From an uncultured Acidovorax sp. (lineage in GTDB: Bacteria; Pseudomonadota; Gammaproteobacteria; Burkholderiales; Burkholderiaceae_C): a stretch of DNA of 64,000 bases. Positions 55,299-64,000 of this stretch are shown piece after piece (the first letter of the stretch is position 1; every line of letters starts with the position of its first letter). The position numbers and the translations under genes were made by a program. The notes below the pieces were generated by a model. That model did not search any database and was not told the origin of the DNA. It saw only the letters and a program-made list of their open reading frames with translations. Where the stretch lies: the NCBI GenBank assembly GCA_913774955.1, contig CAJYKV010000001.1:16624-80623 (forward strand). The letters run 5' to 3'.

Positions 55299-56353
55299 GG
55301 CAGGGCCCTCCGGGCGGCTGCGGGGCGGCGCGCCAGCAGGCCCACCTGGGCGCGGAATTCCGGCGACTGCAGCAGCATGACGACGAAGACCACCACGGCC
55401 TTGACCACCAGGTTGACCTCGGGTGGCACGCCCAGCGAATAGATGGCGTAGGTCAGCGTCTGGATGATGAGCGCGCCGATCACGCTGCCGGCCAGGCTGA
55501 AGCGCCCGCCCGTGAGCGCGGTGCCGCCCAGCGTCACGGCGAGGATCGCATCCAGCTCCATCAGCTGGCCGGCGTTGTTGCCGTCGGCGCTCTTCACGTT
55601 GGAGCTGATGAGCAGGCCCGCGATGCCCGCGCACACGCCGCAGAACACGTAGGCCGCCATGATGAGCCGGCCCGCCTGCACGCCCGCCACGCGCGCGGCC
55701 GTGGGGTTGACGCCCACCGCCTGGATGAAAAGGCCCAGCGCCGTGCGCGTGATGGCAAAGTACAGCACCGCGAACACGGCGGCCACCACGAAGAGCGAGA
55801 ACGGCAGCCCGGCCAGGTAGCCCCCGCCGATGAAGAAGTAGGGCGCGTAGTAGATGGTGATGATCTGCCCGTCGGTGATGAGCTGGGCGATGCCCCGGCC
55901 CGCCACCATCAGGATCAGCGTGGCGATGATGGGCTGCATGCCCACCTTGGCCACCAGCACGCCGTTCCAGAGGCCGCACAGCAGCGCCACGCCGATCGCA
56001 CCCAGCAAGGCGACCGGCAGCGGAAAACGGCTTTCGGTGGCCGACACCGATCCGCCGATCAGCCAGGCCGCCACGGCCGCGGCGATGGCCACCGTGGCGC
56101 CCACCGAGATGTCGATGCCGCGCGTGGCGATCACCATGGTCATGCCCAGCGACACCAGCACCAGCGGCGCGGCGCGGTTGAGGATGTCGATCAGGCTGCC
56201 GTAGAGATGCCCGTCGCGCCATTCGACGTGCAGGAAGCCCGGGTTGAAGGCCGTGTTGACGGCCAGCAGGAGCAGCAGCGTGATCACCGGCCAGGCGAGG
56301 CGGTGGCGCAGCAGCGCGGCAGGGCCGAAGGGGGCGGGGCTGCGTTCAGGCAT
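55295..56353 (-). CDS. ytfT: Sugar ABC transporter permease, YtfT-like (galactofuranose type)
   Basis: A permease of 352 residues. The motifs are LVSLGMTMVIATRGIDISVG, MQPIIATLILMVAGRGIAQL, GVNPTAARVAGVQAGRLIMA and ELDAILAVTLGGTALTGGRF. The start overlaps the ytfR stop by eight bases. It shares the order ytfR–ytfT–yjfF with E. coli, where the set imports galactofuranose; related systems carry arabinose or galactose. Confidence 0.9.
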   Translation of the reverse strand: MPERSPAPFGPAALLRHRLAWPVITLLLLLAVNTAFNPGFLHVEWRDGHLYGSLIDILNRAAPLVLVSLGMTMVIATRGIDISVGATVAIAAAVAAWLIGGSVSATESRFPLPVALLGAIGVALLCGLWNGVLVAKVGMQPIIATLILMVAGRGIAQLITDGQIITIYYAPYFFIGGGYLAGLPFSLFVVAAVFAVLYFAITRTALGLFIQAVGVNPTAARVAGVQAGRLIMAAYVFCGVCAGIAGLLISSNVKSADGNNAGQLMELDAILAVTLGGTALTGGRFSLAGSVIGALIIQTLTYAIYSLGVPPEVNLVVKAVVVFVVMLLQSPEFRAQVGLLARRPAAARRALP

Positions 56354-57890
56354 GGGCGTGGTCCGCGATCAGTTGATAGACGTCGTCTTCGCTGCTGCCG
56401 GCGGGCAGCTCGCCCACCTTGCGGCGGTCGCGCAGCACCACGATGCGGTGGGCCACGCGCACCACCTCGCTCATCTCCGACGAGATGAAGAGCACGGCCA
56501 TGCCGGCCTGCGCCAGGCGCAGGATCTGGTCCATGATTTCCTGCTTGGCGGCCACGTCGATGCCGCGCGTGGGCTCGTCGAGGATCAGAAGGCGGGGCTC
56601 GGTCGCCAGCCAGCGCGCCAGGATGGCCTTCTGCTGGTTGCCGCCCGAGAGCAGGCCGATGGGCGTTTCCACGCTGGCCGTCTTGATGCCCAGCAGCTGC
56701 ACGTAGCGCTCGGCCAGCGCGGTCTGCTCTGCGCGGGAGAGAAAGCGCGTCAGGCCCATGCGCGCCTGCAGCGCGAGGGCGATGTTTTCGCGCACCGAGA
56801 GTTCGGCCACGATGCCGTCGGTCTTGCGCTCTTCGGGGCACAGGGCGAGACCCTGCCGGATGGCGTCCATGGGGTTGGAGAAGGCCACGGTCTGGCCGTC
56901 CACGCGCAGCAGGCCGCGGTCGGGCTGCTCCAGCCCGAAGAGCAGGCGGGCCAGCTCCGTGCGGCCCGCGCCCAGCAGGCCGGCCAGGCCGACCACTTCG
57001 CCCGGGCGGATCTGCAGGTCCAGCGGCTGCAGCTGGCCGGTCTGGCCCAGGCCTTCCGCCTGCAGCAGCGCGGGGGCTTGCGTGCCGGTGCCTTGCGGCG
57101 CCGGAGTCTGCTCGGCATGCGCGCCCAGCTCGCGGCCCAGCATGGCGGCGATCAGCGCCTGCGGGCCCAGGTCATTCGCGGCCCATTCGCCCACCCAGGT
57201 GCCGTTGCGCAGCACGGTGATGCGGTCCGAAACGGCATAGACCTGGTTCAGGAAGTGGGTGACGAAGACGATGGCGAGGCCCTCGCCGCGCAGGCGGCGC
57301 AGCACTTCGAAGAGCTTGCGGACTTCGTCGTCGTCCAGGCTCGACGTGGGCTCGTCCAGGATCAGCACGCGCGCATCGATGCTGAGTGCGCGCGCGATCG
57401 CCACCAGCTGCTGCACGGCCACGGGGTAGTCCGAGAGCAGCCGCGTCACGTCGATGTCGAGGCCGATGCGCGCGACCAGCTCGCGCGCGCGCTGCTGCAT
57501 CTGCGCCCAGTCGATGCGAAGGCCCTGCGCCAGCCCGTGGCGCGGATAGCGGCCCGCGAAGATGTTCTCGGCCACCGAGAGATTGGGGCAGAGGTTGACC
57601 TCCTGATAGACCGTGCTGATGCCCAGGCGCTGCGCAGCCAGGGGCGAATCGGGCCACACCGGCTGGCCGGCCAGGCGCATCTCGCCGCCGCTGGCCTTGA
57701 GCACGCCCGTGAGCACCTTGATGAGGGTGGACTTGCCCGCGCCGTTCTGCCCCATGAGCGCGTGGATCTCGCCGGGGTAGAGCCGCAGCTGCACGTCCTG
57801 CAGCACCGGCACGCCGGCGAACTGCTTGCGGATTCCCGCCAGTTCCAGCACGGGCGCGGCAGCAGCGGTGGATCGAGTGGTCGAGGTCAT
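56346..57890 (-). CDS. ytfR: Sugar ABC transporter ATPase, YtfR-like
   Basis: A two-domain ATPase of 514 residues. The first domain has Walker [21 protein letters not shown], a degenerate signature (LSDYPVAVQQLVAIARALSI) and Walker [21 protein letters not shown]. The second has a degenerate P-loop ([20 protein letters not shown]) and a good signature [20 protein letters not shown], then [20 protein letters not shown]. This asymmetry is normal in monosaccharide importers of the RbsA/MglA type. Confidence 0.92.
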   Translation of the reverse strand: MTSTTRSTAAAAPVLELAGIRKQFAGVPVLQDVQLRLYPGEIHALMGQNGAGKSTLIKVLTGVLKASGGEMRLAGQPVWPDSPLAAQRLGISTVYQEVNLCPNLSVAENIFAGRYPRHGLAQGLRIDWAQMQQRARELVARIGLDIDVTRLLSDYPVAVQQLVAIARALSIDARVLILDEPTSSLDDDEVRKLFEVLRRLRGEGLAIVFVTHFLNQVYAVSDRITVLRNGTWVGEWAANDLGPQALIAAMLGRELGAHAEQTPAPQGTGTQAPALLQAEGLGQTGQLQPLDLQIRPGEVVGLAGLLGAGRTELARLLFGLEQPDRGLLRVDGQTVAFSNPMDAIRQGLALCPEERKTDGIVAELSVRENIALALQARMGLTRFLSRAEQTALAERYVQLLGIKTASVETPIGLLSGGNQQKAILARWLATEPRLLILDEPTRGIDVAAKQEIMDQILRLAQAGMAVLFISSEMSEVVRVAHRIVVLRDRRKVGELPAGSSEDDVYQLIADHAHA

Positions 57891-57911
57891 GGCGGTGGAG
57901 GGCAGGGCGGG

Positions 57912-59174
57912 TCAGGCCTTGTTCTTGTGATAGACGTCCACCAGCACGGCGGCGAGGAGCACCACGCCCTTGATGACCTGCTGGTAGTCGATGCCGATGC
58001 CCAGGATGGACATGCCGTTGTTCATCACGCCCATGATGAAAGCGCCGATCACCGCACCCATCACCTTGCCCACGCCGCCCGAGGCCGAGGCCCCGCCGAT
58101 GAAGCAGGCGGCGATCACGTCCAGCTCGAAGCCGAGGCCCGCCTTGGGCGTGGCCGTGTTGAGCCGCGCCGCGAACACCAGGCCGGCGAGCGCCGCCAGC
58201 ACGCCCATGTTGACGAAGGCGTAGAACGACAGGCGCTCGGTCTTGATGCCCGAGAGCTTGGCGGCCTTTTCGTTGCCGCCCATGGCGTAGATGCGCCGGC
58301 CGATGGTGGTGCGGCTGGTGATGAAGTCGAACAGCACGATCAGCAGCGCCATCACGATCAGCACGTTGGGCAGGCCCTTGTACGAGGCCAGCAGGTAGCT
58401 GAAATAGATCAGCAGCGCCGCGAACACAGCGTTGCGCACGACGAAGAAGGCCGCTGGCTCGACCTGCACGCCGTGGCGCACGCGGTTGGCCCGGGAGCGG
58501 ATGCCGGCCACCACCAGGGCAGCGGCCACGGCCACGCCCAGCAGCAGCGAGGTCACCTTGAGGCCCTGCATGCTGAAGAGGTCCGGGATGAAGCCCGAGC
58601 TCAGGCGCTGGAACGAGTCGGGAAACGGCCCCACCGACTGGCCGGCCAGCAGCGCCAGCGCCAGTCCTTTGAACACCAGCATGCCGGCCAGCGTGACGAT
58701 GAAGGACGGGATGCGCGAGAACGCCACGAACCAGCCCTGCAGCCCGCCGATGAGGCCGCCGCACAGCAGGCAGACCAGCGTGGCCGGCACGAAATGCCAG
58801 CCGTGCTGCACCATGAGCACGGCCGCCAGCGCGCCGATGAAGCCGCTCACCGAACCCACCGAGAGATCGATGTGGCCGGCCACGATCACCAGCAGCATGC
58901 CCAGCGCCATGATGACGATGTAGCTGTTCTGCAGCAGCAGGTTGGTGAGGTTGAGCGGCTCCATCAGGGTGCCGTCGGTCATGTACTGGAAGAAGGCCAT
59001 GATGGCCACCAGCGTGATGAGCATGCCGTACTCGCGCAGGTGTTGGCGCGCGTGCTCCAGCGGCGAGCGGCCGGCGCGCGCCGGCGCGGCTGCGGCTGCG
59101 GCTGCGGCGGTGGCTGCAGGGGCGGCCGAATGCACGGGGGAAGTGGAAGTCGTGGAGGAGGTCATGGAAGGCAT
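57912..59174 (-). CDS. gguB: Sugar ABC transporter permease, GguB-like
   Basis: A permease of 420 residues, longer than most, consistent with XylH/GguB-type proteins. A low-complexity Ala/Ser-rich N-terminus of about 35 residues is followed by ARQHLREYGMLITLVAIMAF. Family blocks are MALGMLLVIVAGHIDLSVGS, VSGFIGALAAVLMVQHGWHF, SRIPSFIVTLAGMLVFKGLA and ASGGVGKVMGAVIGAFIMGV. It follows gguA by a single base. The likely partners are chvE and gguA. Confidence 0.9.
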   Translation of the reverse strand: MPSMTSSTTSTSPVHSAAPAATAAAAAAAAPARAGRSPLEHARQHLREYGMLITLVAIMAFFQYMTDGTLMEPLNLTNLLLQNSYIVIMALGMLLVIVAGHIDLSVGSVSGFIGALAAVLMVQHGWHFVPATLVCLLCGGLIGGLQGWFVAFSRIPSFIVTLAGMLVFKGLALALLAGQSVGPFPDSFQRLSSGFIPDLFSMQGLKVTSLLLGVAVAAALVVAGIRSRANRVRHGVQVEPAAFFVVRNAVFAALLIYFSYLLASYKGLPNVLIVMALLIVLFDFITSRTTIGRRIYAMGGNEKAAKLSGIKTERLSFYAFVNMGVLAALAGLVFAARLNTATPKAGLGFELDVIAACFIGGASASGGVGKVMGAVIGAFIMGVMNNGMSILGIGIDYQQVIKGVVLLAAVLVDVYHKNKA

Positions 59175-59175
59175 T

Positions 59176-60693
59176 TCAGTGGGCTTTCACGATGGCGCGC
59201 ATGATCTTTTCCTGCGATGCCTCGGCGGTGGGCATCTCGGCGACGAAGCGGCCTTCGTTCATCACGTAGAGGCGGTCGGTGATGCCCAGCAGCTCGGGCA
59301 TCTCCGAGGAGATGACGATCACGCACTTGCCTTCGGCGGCGAGCTGCGCGATCAGGGTGTAGATCTCGTACTTGGCGCCCACGTCGATGCCGCGCGTGGG
59401 CTCGTCGAGGATGAGCACCTCGGGCCGGGTGAACAGCCATTTGCCCAGCACCACCTTCTGCTGGTTGCCGCCCGAGAGGTTGAGCGTCTTCTGGTCCACG
59501 CCCGACGAGCGGATGCGCAGGCGCTCACGGAAGCCCTGGGCCACCGCGTATTCCTCGCCGGCGTCGATCACGCCGGCCTGGGAGACGCCGCCCAGGTGGG
59601 CCAGCGAGATGTTGAACTGGATGTCCTCGCTCAGCACCAGGCCGTTGCCCTTGCGGTCTTCGGTCACGTAGGCGAGGCCCTGGCGCACGGCCTTTTCCAC
59701 CGTGCCCACGTCGATGGGCTGGCCGTTCAGCCGCACTTCGCCGCTGATGCGCTGGCCCCAGGAGCGGCCGAAGAGGCTCATGGCCAGTTCGGTGCGGCCC
59801 GCGCCCATCAGGCCGGCGATGCCGACGATCTCGCCGCGGCGCACCTCCAGGTCGATGCCCTTGAGGAAGGGCGCCTCGGGCCGCTGCGGGTGGTAGGCGT
59901 GCCAGCCGCGCACCTCGAAGGCCACGGGGCCGATGTCGGGCGTGCGCTGCGGGTAGCGGTCGGCCATCTCGCGGCCGACCATGGCCTGGATCACGCGGTC
60001 TTCGCTGACCGGCGCGCTGCGGCAGTCCATGGTCTCCACGGTGCTGCCGTCGCGCAGCACCGTGATGGAGTCGGCCACGCGGGAGATTTCGTTGAGCTTG
60101 TGCGAGATCAGGATGCAGGTGATGCCCTGGCTCTTGAGCTCCAGCAGCAGATCGAGCAGCGCCTGGCTGTCGTTCTCGTTCAGGCTGGCGGTGGGCTCGT
60201 CCAGGATCAGCAGGCGCACGTGGCGCGACAGCGCCTTGGCGATTTCCACCAGCTGCTGCTTGCCCACGCCCAGCTGGCCCACCAGCGTCTCGGGGGATTC
60301 GGCCAGGCCCACCTTCTGCAGGAGCGCCTGCGTCCTGCCGTGCGCCTCCATCCAGTCGATGACGCCGAGCCGGGCGGTTTCGTTGCCCAGGAAGATGTTC
60401 TCGGCGATGGAGAGCAGCGGCACCAGGGCCAGTTCCTGGTGAATGATGATGATGCCGAGGTGCTCGCTGTCGCGGATGCCGGAAAAGCGCCGTTCCTCGC
60501 CGTCGAAAACTATCTCGCCGCTGTAGCTGCCGTGCGGATAGACGCCGGAGAGCACTTTCATCAGCGTGGACTTGCCCGCGCCGTTCTCGCCCACGATGGC
60601 GTGGATCTCGCCGGCCTGCACGCGCAGGTTCACGCGGTCCAGGGCCACCACCCCGGGGAAGGTCTTGCGGATGTTCCGCATTTCAAGAAGCAT
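59176..60693 (-). CDS. gguA: Sugar ABC transporter ATPase, GguA-like
   Basis: A two-domain ATPase of 505 residues from the ATG at 60693. The first domain has Walker [21 protein letters not shown], signature [20 protein letters not shown] and Walker [21 protein letters not shown]. The second has [20 protein letters not shown] and [20 protein letters not shown] followed by [19 protein letters not shown]. It is closest in arrangement to the multiple-sugar GguA/XylG group. A stem-loop separates it from chvE. Confidence 0.92.
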   Translation of the reverse strand: MLLEMRNIRKTFPGVVALDRVNLRVQAGEIHAIVGENGAGKSTLMKVLSGVYPHGSYSGEIVFDGEERRFSGIRDSEHLGIIIIHQELALVPLLSIAENIFLGNETARLGVIDWMEAHGRTQALLQKVGLAESPETLVGQLGVGKQQLVEIAKALSRHVRLLILDEPTASLNENDSQALLDLLLELKSQGITCILISHKLNEISRVADSITVLRDGSTVETMDCRSAPVSEDRVIQAMVGREMADRYPQRTPDIGPVAFEVRGWHAYHPQRPEAPFLKGIDLEVRRGEIVGIAGLMGAGRTELAMSLFGRSWGQRISGEVRLNGQPIDVGTVEKAVRQGLAYVTEDRKGNGLVLSEDIQFNISLAHLGGVSQAGVIDAGEEYAVAQGFRERLRIRSSGVDQKTLNLSGGNQQKVVLGKWLFTRPEVLILDEPTRGIDVGAKYEIYTLIAQLAAEGKCVIVISSEMPELLGITDRLYVMNEGRFVAEMPTAEASQEKIMRAIVKAH

Positions 60694-60803
60694 GGTCTTG
60701 CCGTCCGATGGACATCGCTGAAGGTAAATCGTCGGGGCGGCCTGATGCAGCGGCGGCGCTCCCCGGATGGAGGGCGCCACTGCCTGCTGCACCACGCCTG
60801 AGG

Positions 60804-60831
60804 GCGCCACCCCTTCCAAAAAGGGTGGCGC
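60804..60831. other. Stem-loop between chvE and gguA
   Basis: Perfect arms GCGCCACCC and GGGTGGCGC are separated by 10 bases. It has no T tract on the minus strand, so it is probably a 3'-protecting or attenuating hairpin that lets the binding protein be made in excess. Confidence 0.6.
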
Positions 60832-60840
60832 TCCGGCCCG

Positions 60841-61911
60841 TTACTTGATCTGCGATTCCTTGTAGTAGCCGCTGTCCACCAGGATCTTCTTCCAGTTCGA
60901 CTGATCGACCAGCACCGGCTTGAGCAGGTACGAGGGCACGACCTTCACGCCGTTGTTGTAGGTCTTGGTGTCGTTGATCTCGGGCTGCTTGCCCGTGAGC
61001 ACGGCGTCCACCATGTTGGCGGCGACCTTGGCGAGCTCGCGCGTGTCCTTGAACACGGTGGAGTACTGCTCGCCCTTCAGGATGGACTTGACCGAGGGCA
61101 CCTCGGCGTCCTGCCCGGTGACGATGGGGCAGGGCTGCTGGGCCGTGCAATAGCCCACGCCCTTGAGGGACGAGAGGATGCCGATGGAGATGCCGTCGTA
61201 CGGCGAAAGCACGGCGTCCAGCTTGTCCTTGCCGTAGTAGGCCGAGAGCAGGTTGTCCATGCGGGCCTGGGCCGTTGCGCCGTCCCAGCGCAGCGTGCCG
61301 ACCTTGTTCATGCCGGTCTGCTTGCTGCGCACGACGAGCTTGCCGCTGTCGATGTAGGGCTGCAGCACGCTCATGGCGCCGTCGTAGAAGAAGAAGGCGT
61401 TGTTGTCGTCGGGCGAGCCGCCGAAGAGTTCGATGTTGAACGGGCCCTTGCCCTGCTTGAGACCCAGCTTGTCCACGATGGACTGGGCCTGCAGCACGCC
61501 GACCTGGAAGTTGTCGAAGGTGGCGTAGTAGTCCACGTTCTTCGAGCCCTTGATCAGGCGGTCATAGGCGATGACCTTCACGCCCTTGTCGGCCGCGTTC
61601 TGCAGCACGCGCGAGAGCGTGGTGCCGTCGATGGAGGCGATCACCAGCACCTTGGCGCCCTTGGTGACCATGTTCTCGATCTGGGCGAGCTGGTTGGGGA
61701 TGTCGTCGTCGGCGTACTGCAGGTCGGTCTTGTAGCCGCGCTCCTTGAGCACCCGGGCCATGTTGTCGCCGTCCGCGATCCAGCGGGCCGAGGACTTGGT
61801 GGGCATGGAAATGCCGATGCTGCCCTTGTCCTGTGCCTGGGCCAGCGGCAGGGTGCCGAGTGCTGCCAGTGCGAGGGTGGCAGCGGCGGTTTTCAGAAAG
61901 AAGCGTTTCAC
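60841..61911 (-). CDS. chvE: ChvE-like monosaccharide-binding protein
   Basis: A periplasmic protein of 356 residues with a GTG start at 61911, after AGGAG; an out-of-frame ATG followed by TGA lies five bases upstream. The signal peptide is [20 protein letters not shown]. The mature protein begins [20 protein letters not shown], very similar to ChvE and multiple-sugar binding proteins. Further blocks are [40 protein letters not shown] and [20 protein letters not shown]. ChvE-type proteins bind L-arabinose, D-galactose, D-glucose and D-xylose. Confidence 0.92.
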   Translation of the reverse strand: MKRFFLKTAAATLALAALGTLPLAQAQDKGSIGISMPTKSSARWIADGDNMARVLKERGYKTDLQYADDDIPNQLAQIENMVTKGAKVLVIASIDGTTLSRVLQNAADKGVKVIAYDRLIKGSKNVDYYATFDNFQVGVLQAQSIVDKLGLKQGKGPFNIELFGGSPDDNNAFFFYDGAMSVLQPYIDSGKLVVRSKQTGMNKVGTLRWDGATAQARMDNLLSAYYGKDKLDAVLSPYDGISIGILSSLKGVGYCTAQQPCPIVTGQDAEVPSVKSILKGEQYSTVFKDTRELAKVAANMVDAVLTGKQPEINDTKTYNNGVKVVPSYLLKPVLVDQSNWKKILVDSGYYKESQIK

Positions 61912-61994
61912 GTCATGTCTCCTGGTTTTTATGGGTGTGATGGGTCTCGGGAACGGAAAAGTCGGGCCCCGCGGGGGCCGTGTCGCCTTCGGCG

Positions 61995-62963
61995 TCAGTA
62001 CTTGCGCTTGGGGAACTCCTGTGCGGCAGTCTCCATGGGGAAGATGCCTTCTTCGGTCACGATGCGCTTGGGCACCGGCTTGCCGGCCTTGATGTCCTTG
62101 ACCGCGGCCATGAGCTGCGGGCCCAGCAGCGGGCTGCATTCCACCGTGACGTTGAGCTTGCCGGCCATCATGGCCTCGAAGGCGCCCTTGACGGCATCGA
62201 TGGAGATGATGGTGATGTCCTTGCCGGGCTTCATGCCGGCTTCCTCGATGGCCTGGATCGCGCCGATGGCCATGTCGTCGTTGTGCGCGTAGAGCACGTT
62301 GATCTTCTTGCCCTCGGCCTTGAGGAAGGCTTCCATCACCTCCTTGCCCTTGGCGCGGGTGAAGTCGCCGGTCTGCGAACGGATGATCTTGAACTTCGGG
62401 TCGGCCTTGATGATTTCCTCGAAGCCCTTCTTGCGGTCGATGGCCGGGGCCGAGCCCACCGTGCCCTGCAGCTCGACGATGTTCACGTCGCCCTTGCTGT
62501 CCTTCATCTTCTCGACCAGCCAGCGGCCGGCCTTGCGGCCTTCTTCCACGAAGTCCGAGCCCATGAAGGTGACGTAGAGGGATGGGTCCTTGGTGTTCAC
62601 GGCGCGGTCGGTGAGCACCACCGGGATCTTGGCGGCCTTGGCCTCGCGCAGCACCGGCTCCCAGCCGGATTCGACCACCGGAGAGAACGCGATCACGTCC
62701 ACGCGCTGGGCGATGAAGGAGCGGATGGCCTTGATCTGGTTCTCCTGCTTCTGCTGCGCGTCGGAGAACTTGAGCTCGATGCCGGCCTCCTTGGCGGCCG
62801 ACTTGATCGACTCGGTGTTGGCGGTGCGCCATTCGCTTTCCGCGCCGACCTGGCTGAAGCCCAGCACGATCGGCTTTTGCGCCCAGGCGGCCGAGGGCAG
62901 CAGGGTGGCCGCGGGCACGCATGCGAGGGCCGCGGCCAGTGTGCGTCGGGTCAGTTTCGTCAT
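61995..62963 (-). CDS. ytfQ: YtfQ-like galactofuranose/arabinose-binding protein
   Basis: A periplasmic protein of 322 residues from the ATG at 62963. The signal peptide has a twin Arg-like start ([20 protein letters not shown]) and ends near AWA. The mature part, [20 protein letters not shown] and [20 protein letters not shown], then [20 protein letters not shown] and [20 protein letters not shown], closely matches YtfQ. Its transporter partners ytfR–ytfT–yjfF lie about 4–8 kb further on, after chvE–gguA–gguB. Confidence 0.93.
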   Translation of the reverse strand: MTKLTRRTLAAALACVPAATLLPSAAWAQKPIVLGFSQVGAESEWRTANTESIKSAAKEAGIELKFSDAQQKQENQIKAIRSFIAQRVDVIAFSPVVESGWEPVLREAKAAKIPVVLTDRAVNTKDPSLYVTFMGSDFVEEGRKAGRWLVEKMKDSKGDVNIVELQGTVGSAPAIDRKKGFEEIIKADPKFKIIRSQTGDFTRAKGKEVMEAFLKAEGKKINVLYAHNDDMAIGAIQAIEEAGMKPGKDITIISIDAVKGAFEAMMAGKLNVTVECSPLLGPQLMAAVKDIKAGKPVPKRIVTEEGIFPMETAAQEFPKRKY

Positions 62964-63031
62964 CTTCGTCTCCTGTCTTTGTGGTGTTGTGAGGGGAACC
63001 GTGGAAAAAGGGGAAGGGCGGGACCGGCGTC

Positions 63032-64000
63032 TCAGGCCAGCATGTACCCCGTGCGGACCGTGGTGAAGAATTCCGCCGCATGGCGGCCCCGCTCGCGCGG
63101 GCCGTGGGCCGGCTCCCGGCGGTCGCCCTGGAAGTCCGCGCCGGCCGTGGGCAGGTTCACCATGGTCATGCCCGCCCGGGCGTGCCGCTTGAAGTGCATG
63201 GCGTGCTTCAGCGAGGTCGTGCAGATGCCCGCGCACAGGCCGCGGGGCGTGTCGTTGGCGAGCGCCAGGGCGTGTTCGTAATTGTCCGCGCGCAGCACGC
63301 AGGCCACCGGGCCGAAGGTTTCGTCGCGGGCGATCCGGTGCTCGGGGCGCGCGATGAACAGCGCCGGGCTCAGGTAGTGGCCCGGCGTGGGGCGGTCGAT
63401 GCGCTCTCCGCCGAAGACGTGCTCGGCGCCGTCCTGGCGGGCGGCCGCGACGTGCTCCATATCCTGCGCCAGTTGGCGTTCGTCCACCACGGGCCCCATG
63501 CCGATGCCGCGCTCCAGTGCATGGCCCACCGGCAGGGCCGCCAGGCGCCGGTGCAGGCGGTCCACGAAGTCGTCGTGCACGCTGGCCTCGACCACGATGC
63601 GGCTGGACGCCATGCAGTGCTGTCCCGCCGAGCCGTAGGCACCCTGCAGCGCGCAGTCCGCGGCGTGCTCCAGATCGGCGTCGGCCAGCACCACCATCGG
63701 GTTCTTGCCGCCCATCTCCAGCTGCACCCGGGCGCCGCGCGCCGCCGCCGAACGCAGGATGCGCGCGCCGACCGGGCCCGAGCCTGTGAAGCTCACGGCA
63801 TCGACGAGGGGATGGTCGACCAGGGTCTGGCCGACTTCGCGGCCGCTGCCCATGACGAGGTTGAACGCCCCCGCCGGCAGGCCGCTGCGGGCGATGATCT
63901 CGGCCAGCGCCCAGCCGCAGGCCGGCACCCGTTCGGCCGGCTTGAACACCACTGCATTGCCGAACGCCAGGGCGGGCGCGATCTTCCAGGCGGGCAGGGC
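63032..64000 (-). CDS. Aldehyde dehydrogenase, C-terminal part (probable 2-oxoglutarate semialdehyde dehydrogenase)
   Basis: Partial: 322 codons plus the stop are inside the window, and the gene continues past the right edge. The visible part begins in the cofactor-binding region ([40 protein letters not shown]). It has the catalytic Glu in [20 protein letters not shown] and the Cys in [20 protein letters not shown], then [20 protein letters not shown]. Its place at the head of an operon with an L-arabonate dehydratase and a DHDPS-family dehydratase supports oxidation of 2-oxoglutarate semialdehyde to 2-oxoglutarate. Confidence 0.87.
   Translation of the reverse strand, partial: ALPAWKIAPALAFGNAVVFKPAERVPACGWALAEIIARSGLPAGAFNLVMGSGREVGQTLVDHPLVDAVSFTGSGPVGARILRSAAARGARVQLEMGGKNPMVVLADADLEHAADCALQGAYGSAGQHCMASSRIVVEASVHDDFVDRLHRRLAALPVGHALERGIGMGPVVDERQLAQDMEHVAAARQDGAEHVFGGERIDRPTPGHYLSPALFIARPEHRIARDETFGPVACVLRADNYEHALALANDTPRGLCAGICTTSLKHAMHFKRHARAGMTMVNLPTAGADFQGDRREPAHGPRERGRHAAEFFTTVRTGYMLA

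Noticed and set aside
56244..59204. A 986-codon plus-strand frame opposite the sugar transporter genes
   Set aside because: It is antisense to ytfT, ytfR and gguB, which are well supported. The product is His/Gln/Arg-rich with no domain.

Overview
The window is GC-rich chromosomal DNA, and its gene content and order point to a betaproteobacterium of the Comamonadaceae (Acidovorax/Paracidovorax-like). The reasons are the gltA–sdhE–sdhBADC–GntR–mdh–CitE-like–acnB respiratory cluster, a cyo quinol oxidase operon continued by SURF1 and RegBA, the ribB–ribH–nusB–aminotransferase–ybgC–tolQRA run, and the protein sequences themselves. The taxon is an inference from recognition and was not computed. 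I see no rRNA, tRNA, CRISPR array, prophage or insertion sequence.

Layout. (1) 1–3.5 kb: the start of a glutathione-dependent formaldehyde dehydrogenase, a divergent GlxA/AraC-type regulator, a GNAT acetyltransferase and an amidase. (2) 3.7–16.4 kb: a TCA-cycle block. On the minus strand are gltA, sdhE and sdhBADC, and a GntR/HutC regulator. On the plus strand are mdh, a trans-aconitate methyltransferase, a CitE-like lyase, a Lys/Ala-rich exported protein and acnB. A palindromic operator candidate lies directly against the mdh promoter. (3) 16.5–21 kb: an SbmA/BacA-like protein, a U32 (TrhP-like) tRNA-modification protein flanked by two different heptamer arrays, and a LysR regulator divergent from a TSUP exporter. 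(4) 21–29.6 kb: cyoABCD–surf1–regB–regA on the minus strand, and a divergent MHS-family transporter. (5) 29.8–36 kb: ribB(X)–ribH–nusB–aminotransferase–ybgC–tolQ–tolR–tolA, without tolB or pal. (6) 36–38.8 kb: a membrane-anchored DUF2235 hydrolase, a small 2Fe-2S ferredoxin, a 400-base non-coding stretch with two direct repeats each carrying a perfect DnaA box, and a DUF427 protein. (7) 38.8–46 kb: a signalling island. It has an operon of response regulator, periplasmic binding protein and PAS histidine kinase, a divergent HTH-REC protein, a REC-HPt protein and a chemoreceptor. (8) 46–48.4 kb: an FUSC-family membrane protein. (9) 48.4–64 kb: a long minus-strand sugar-acid operon. In transcription order it holds an aldehyde dehydrogenase (cut by the window end), ytfQ, chvE, gguA, gguB, ytfR, ytfT, yjfF, an L-arabonate dehydratase, a DHDPS-family dehydratase, dgoK, dgoA and dgoD.

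How it fits together. Blocks 2 and 4 supply the TCA cycle and a terminal quinol oxidase, with redox control by RegBA. Block 9 couples two sugar ABC importers to two oxidative sugar-acid routes: L-arabonate to 2-oxoglutarate, and D-galactonate to pyruvate plus glyceraldehyde-3-phosphate. L-arabinose and D-galactose share configuration at C2–C4, which makes a shared operon chemically sensible. The most unusual non-coding signal is the pair of DnaA-box repeats at 38.13–38.37 kb. The most unusual gene arrangements are the split phosphorelay at 41–44 kb and the two interleaved sugar ABC transporters at 54–63 kb.
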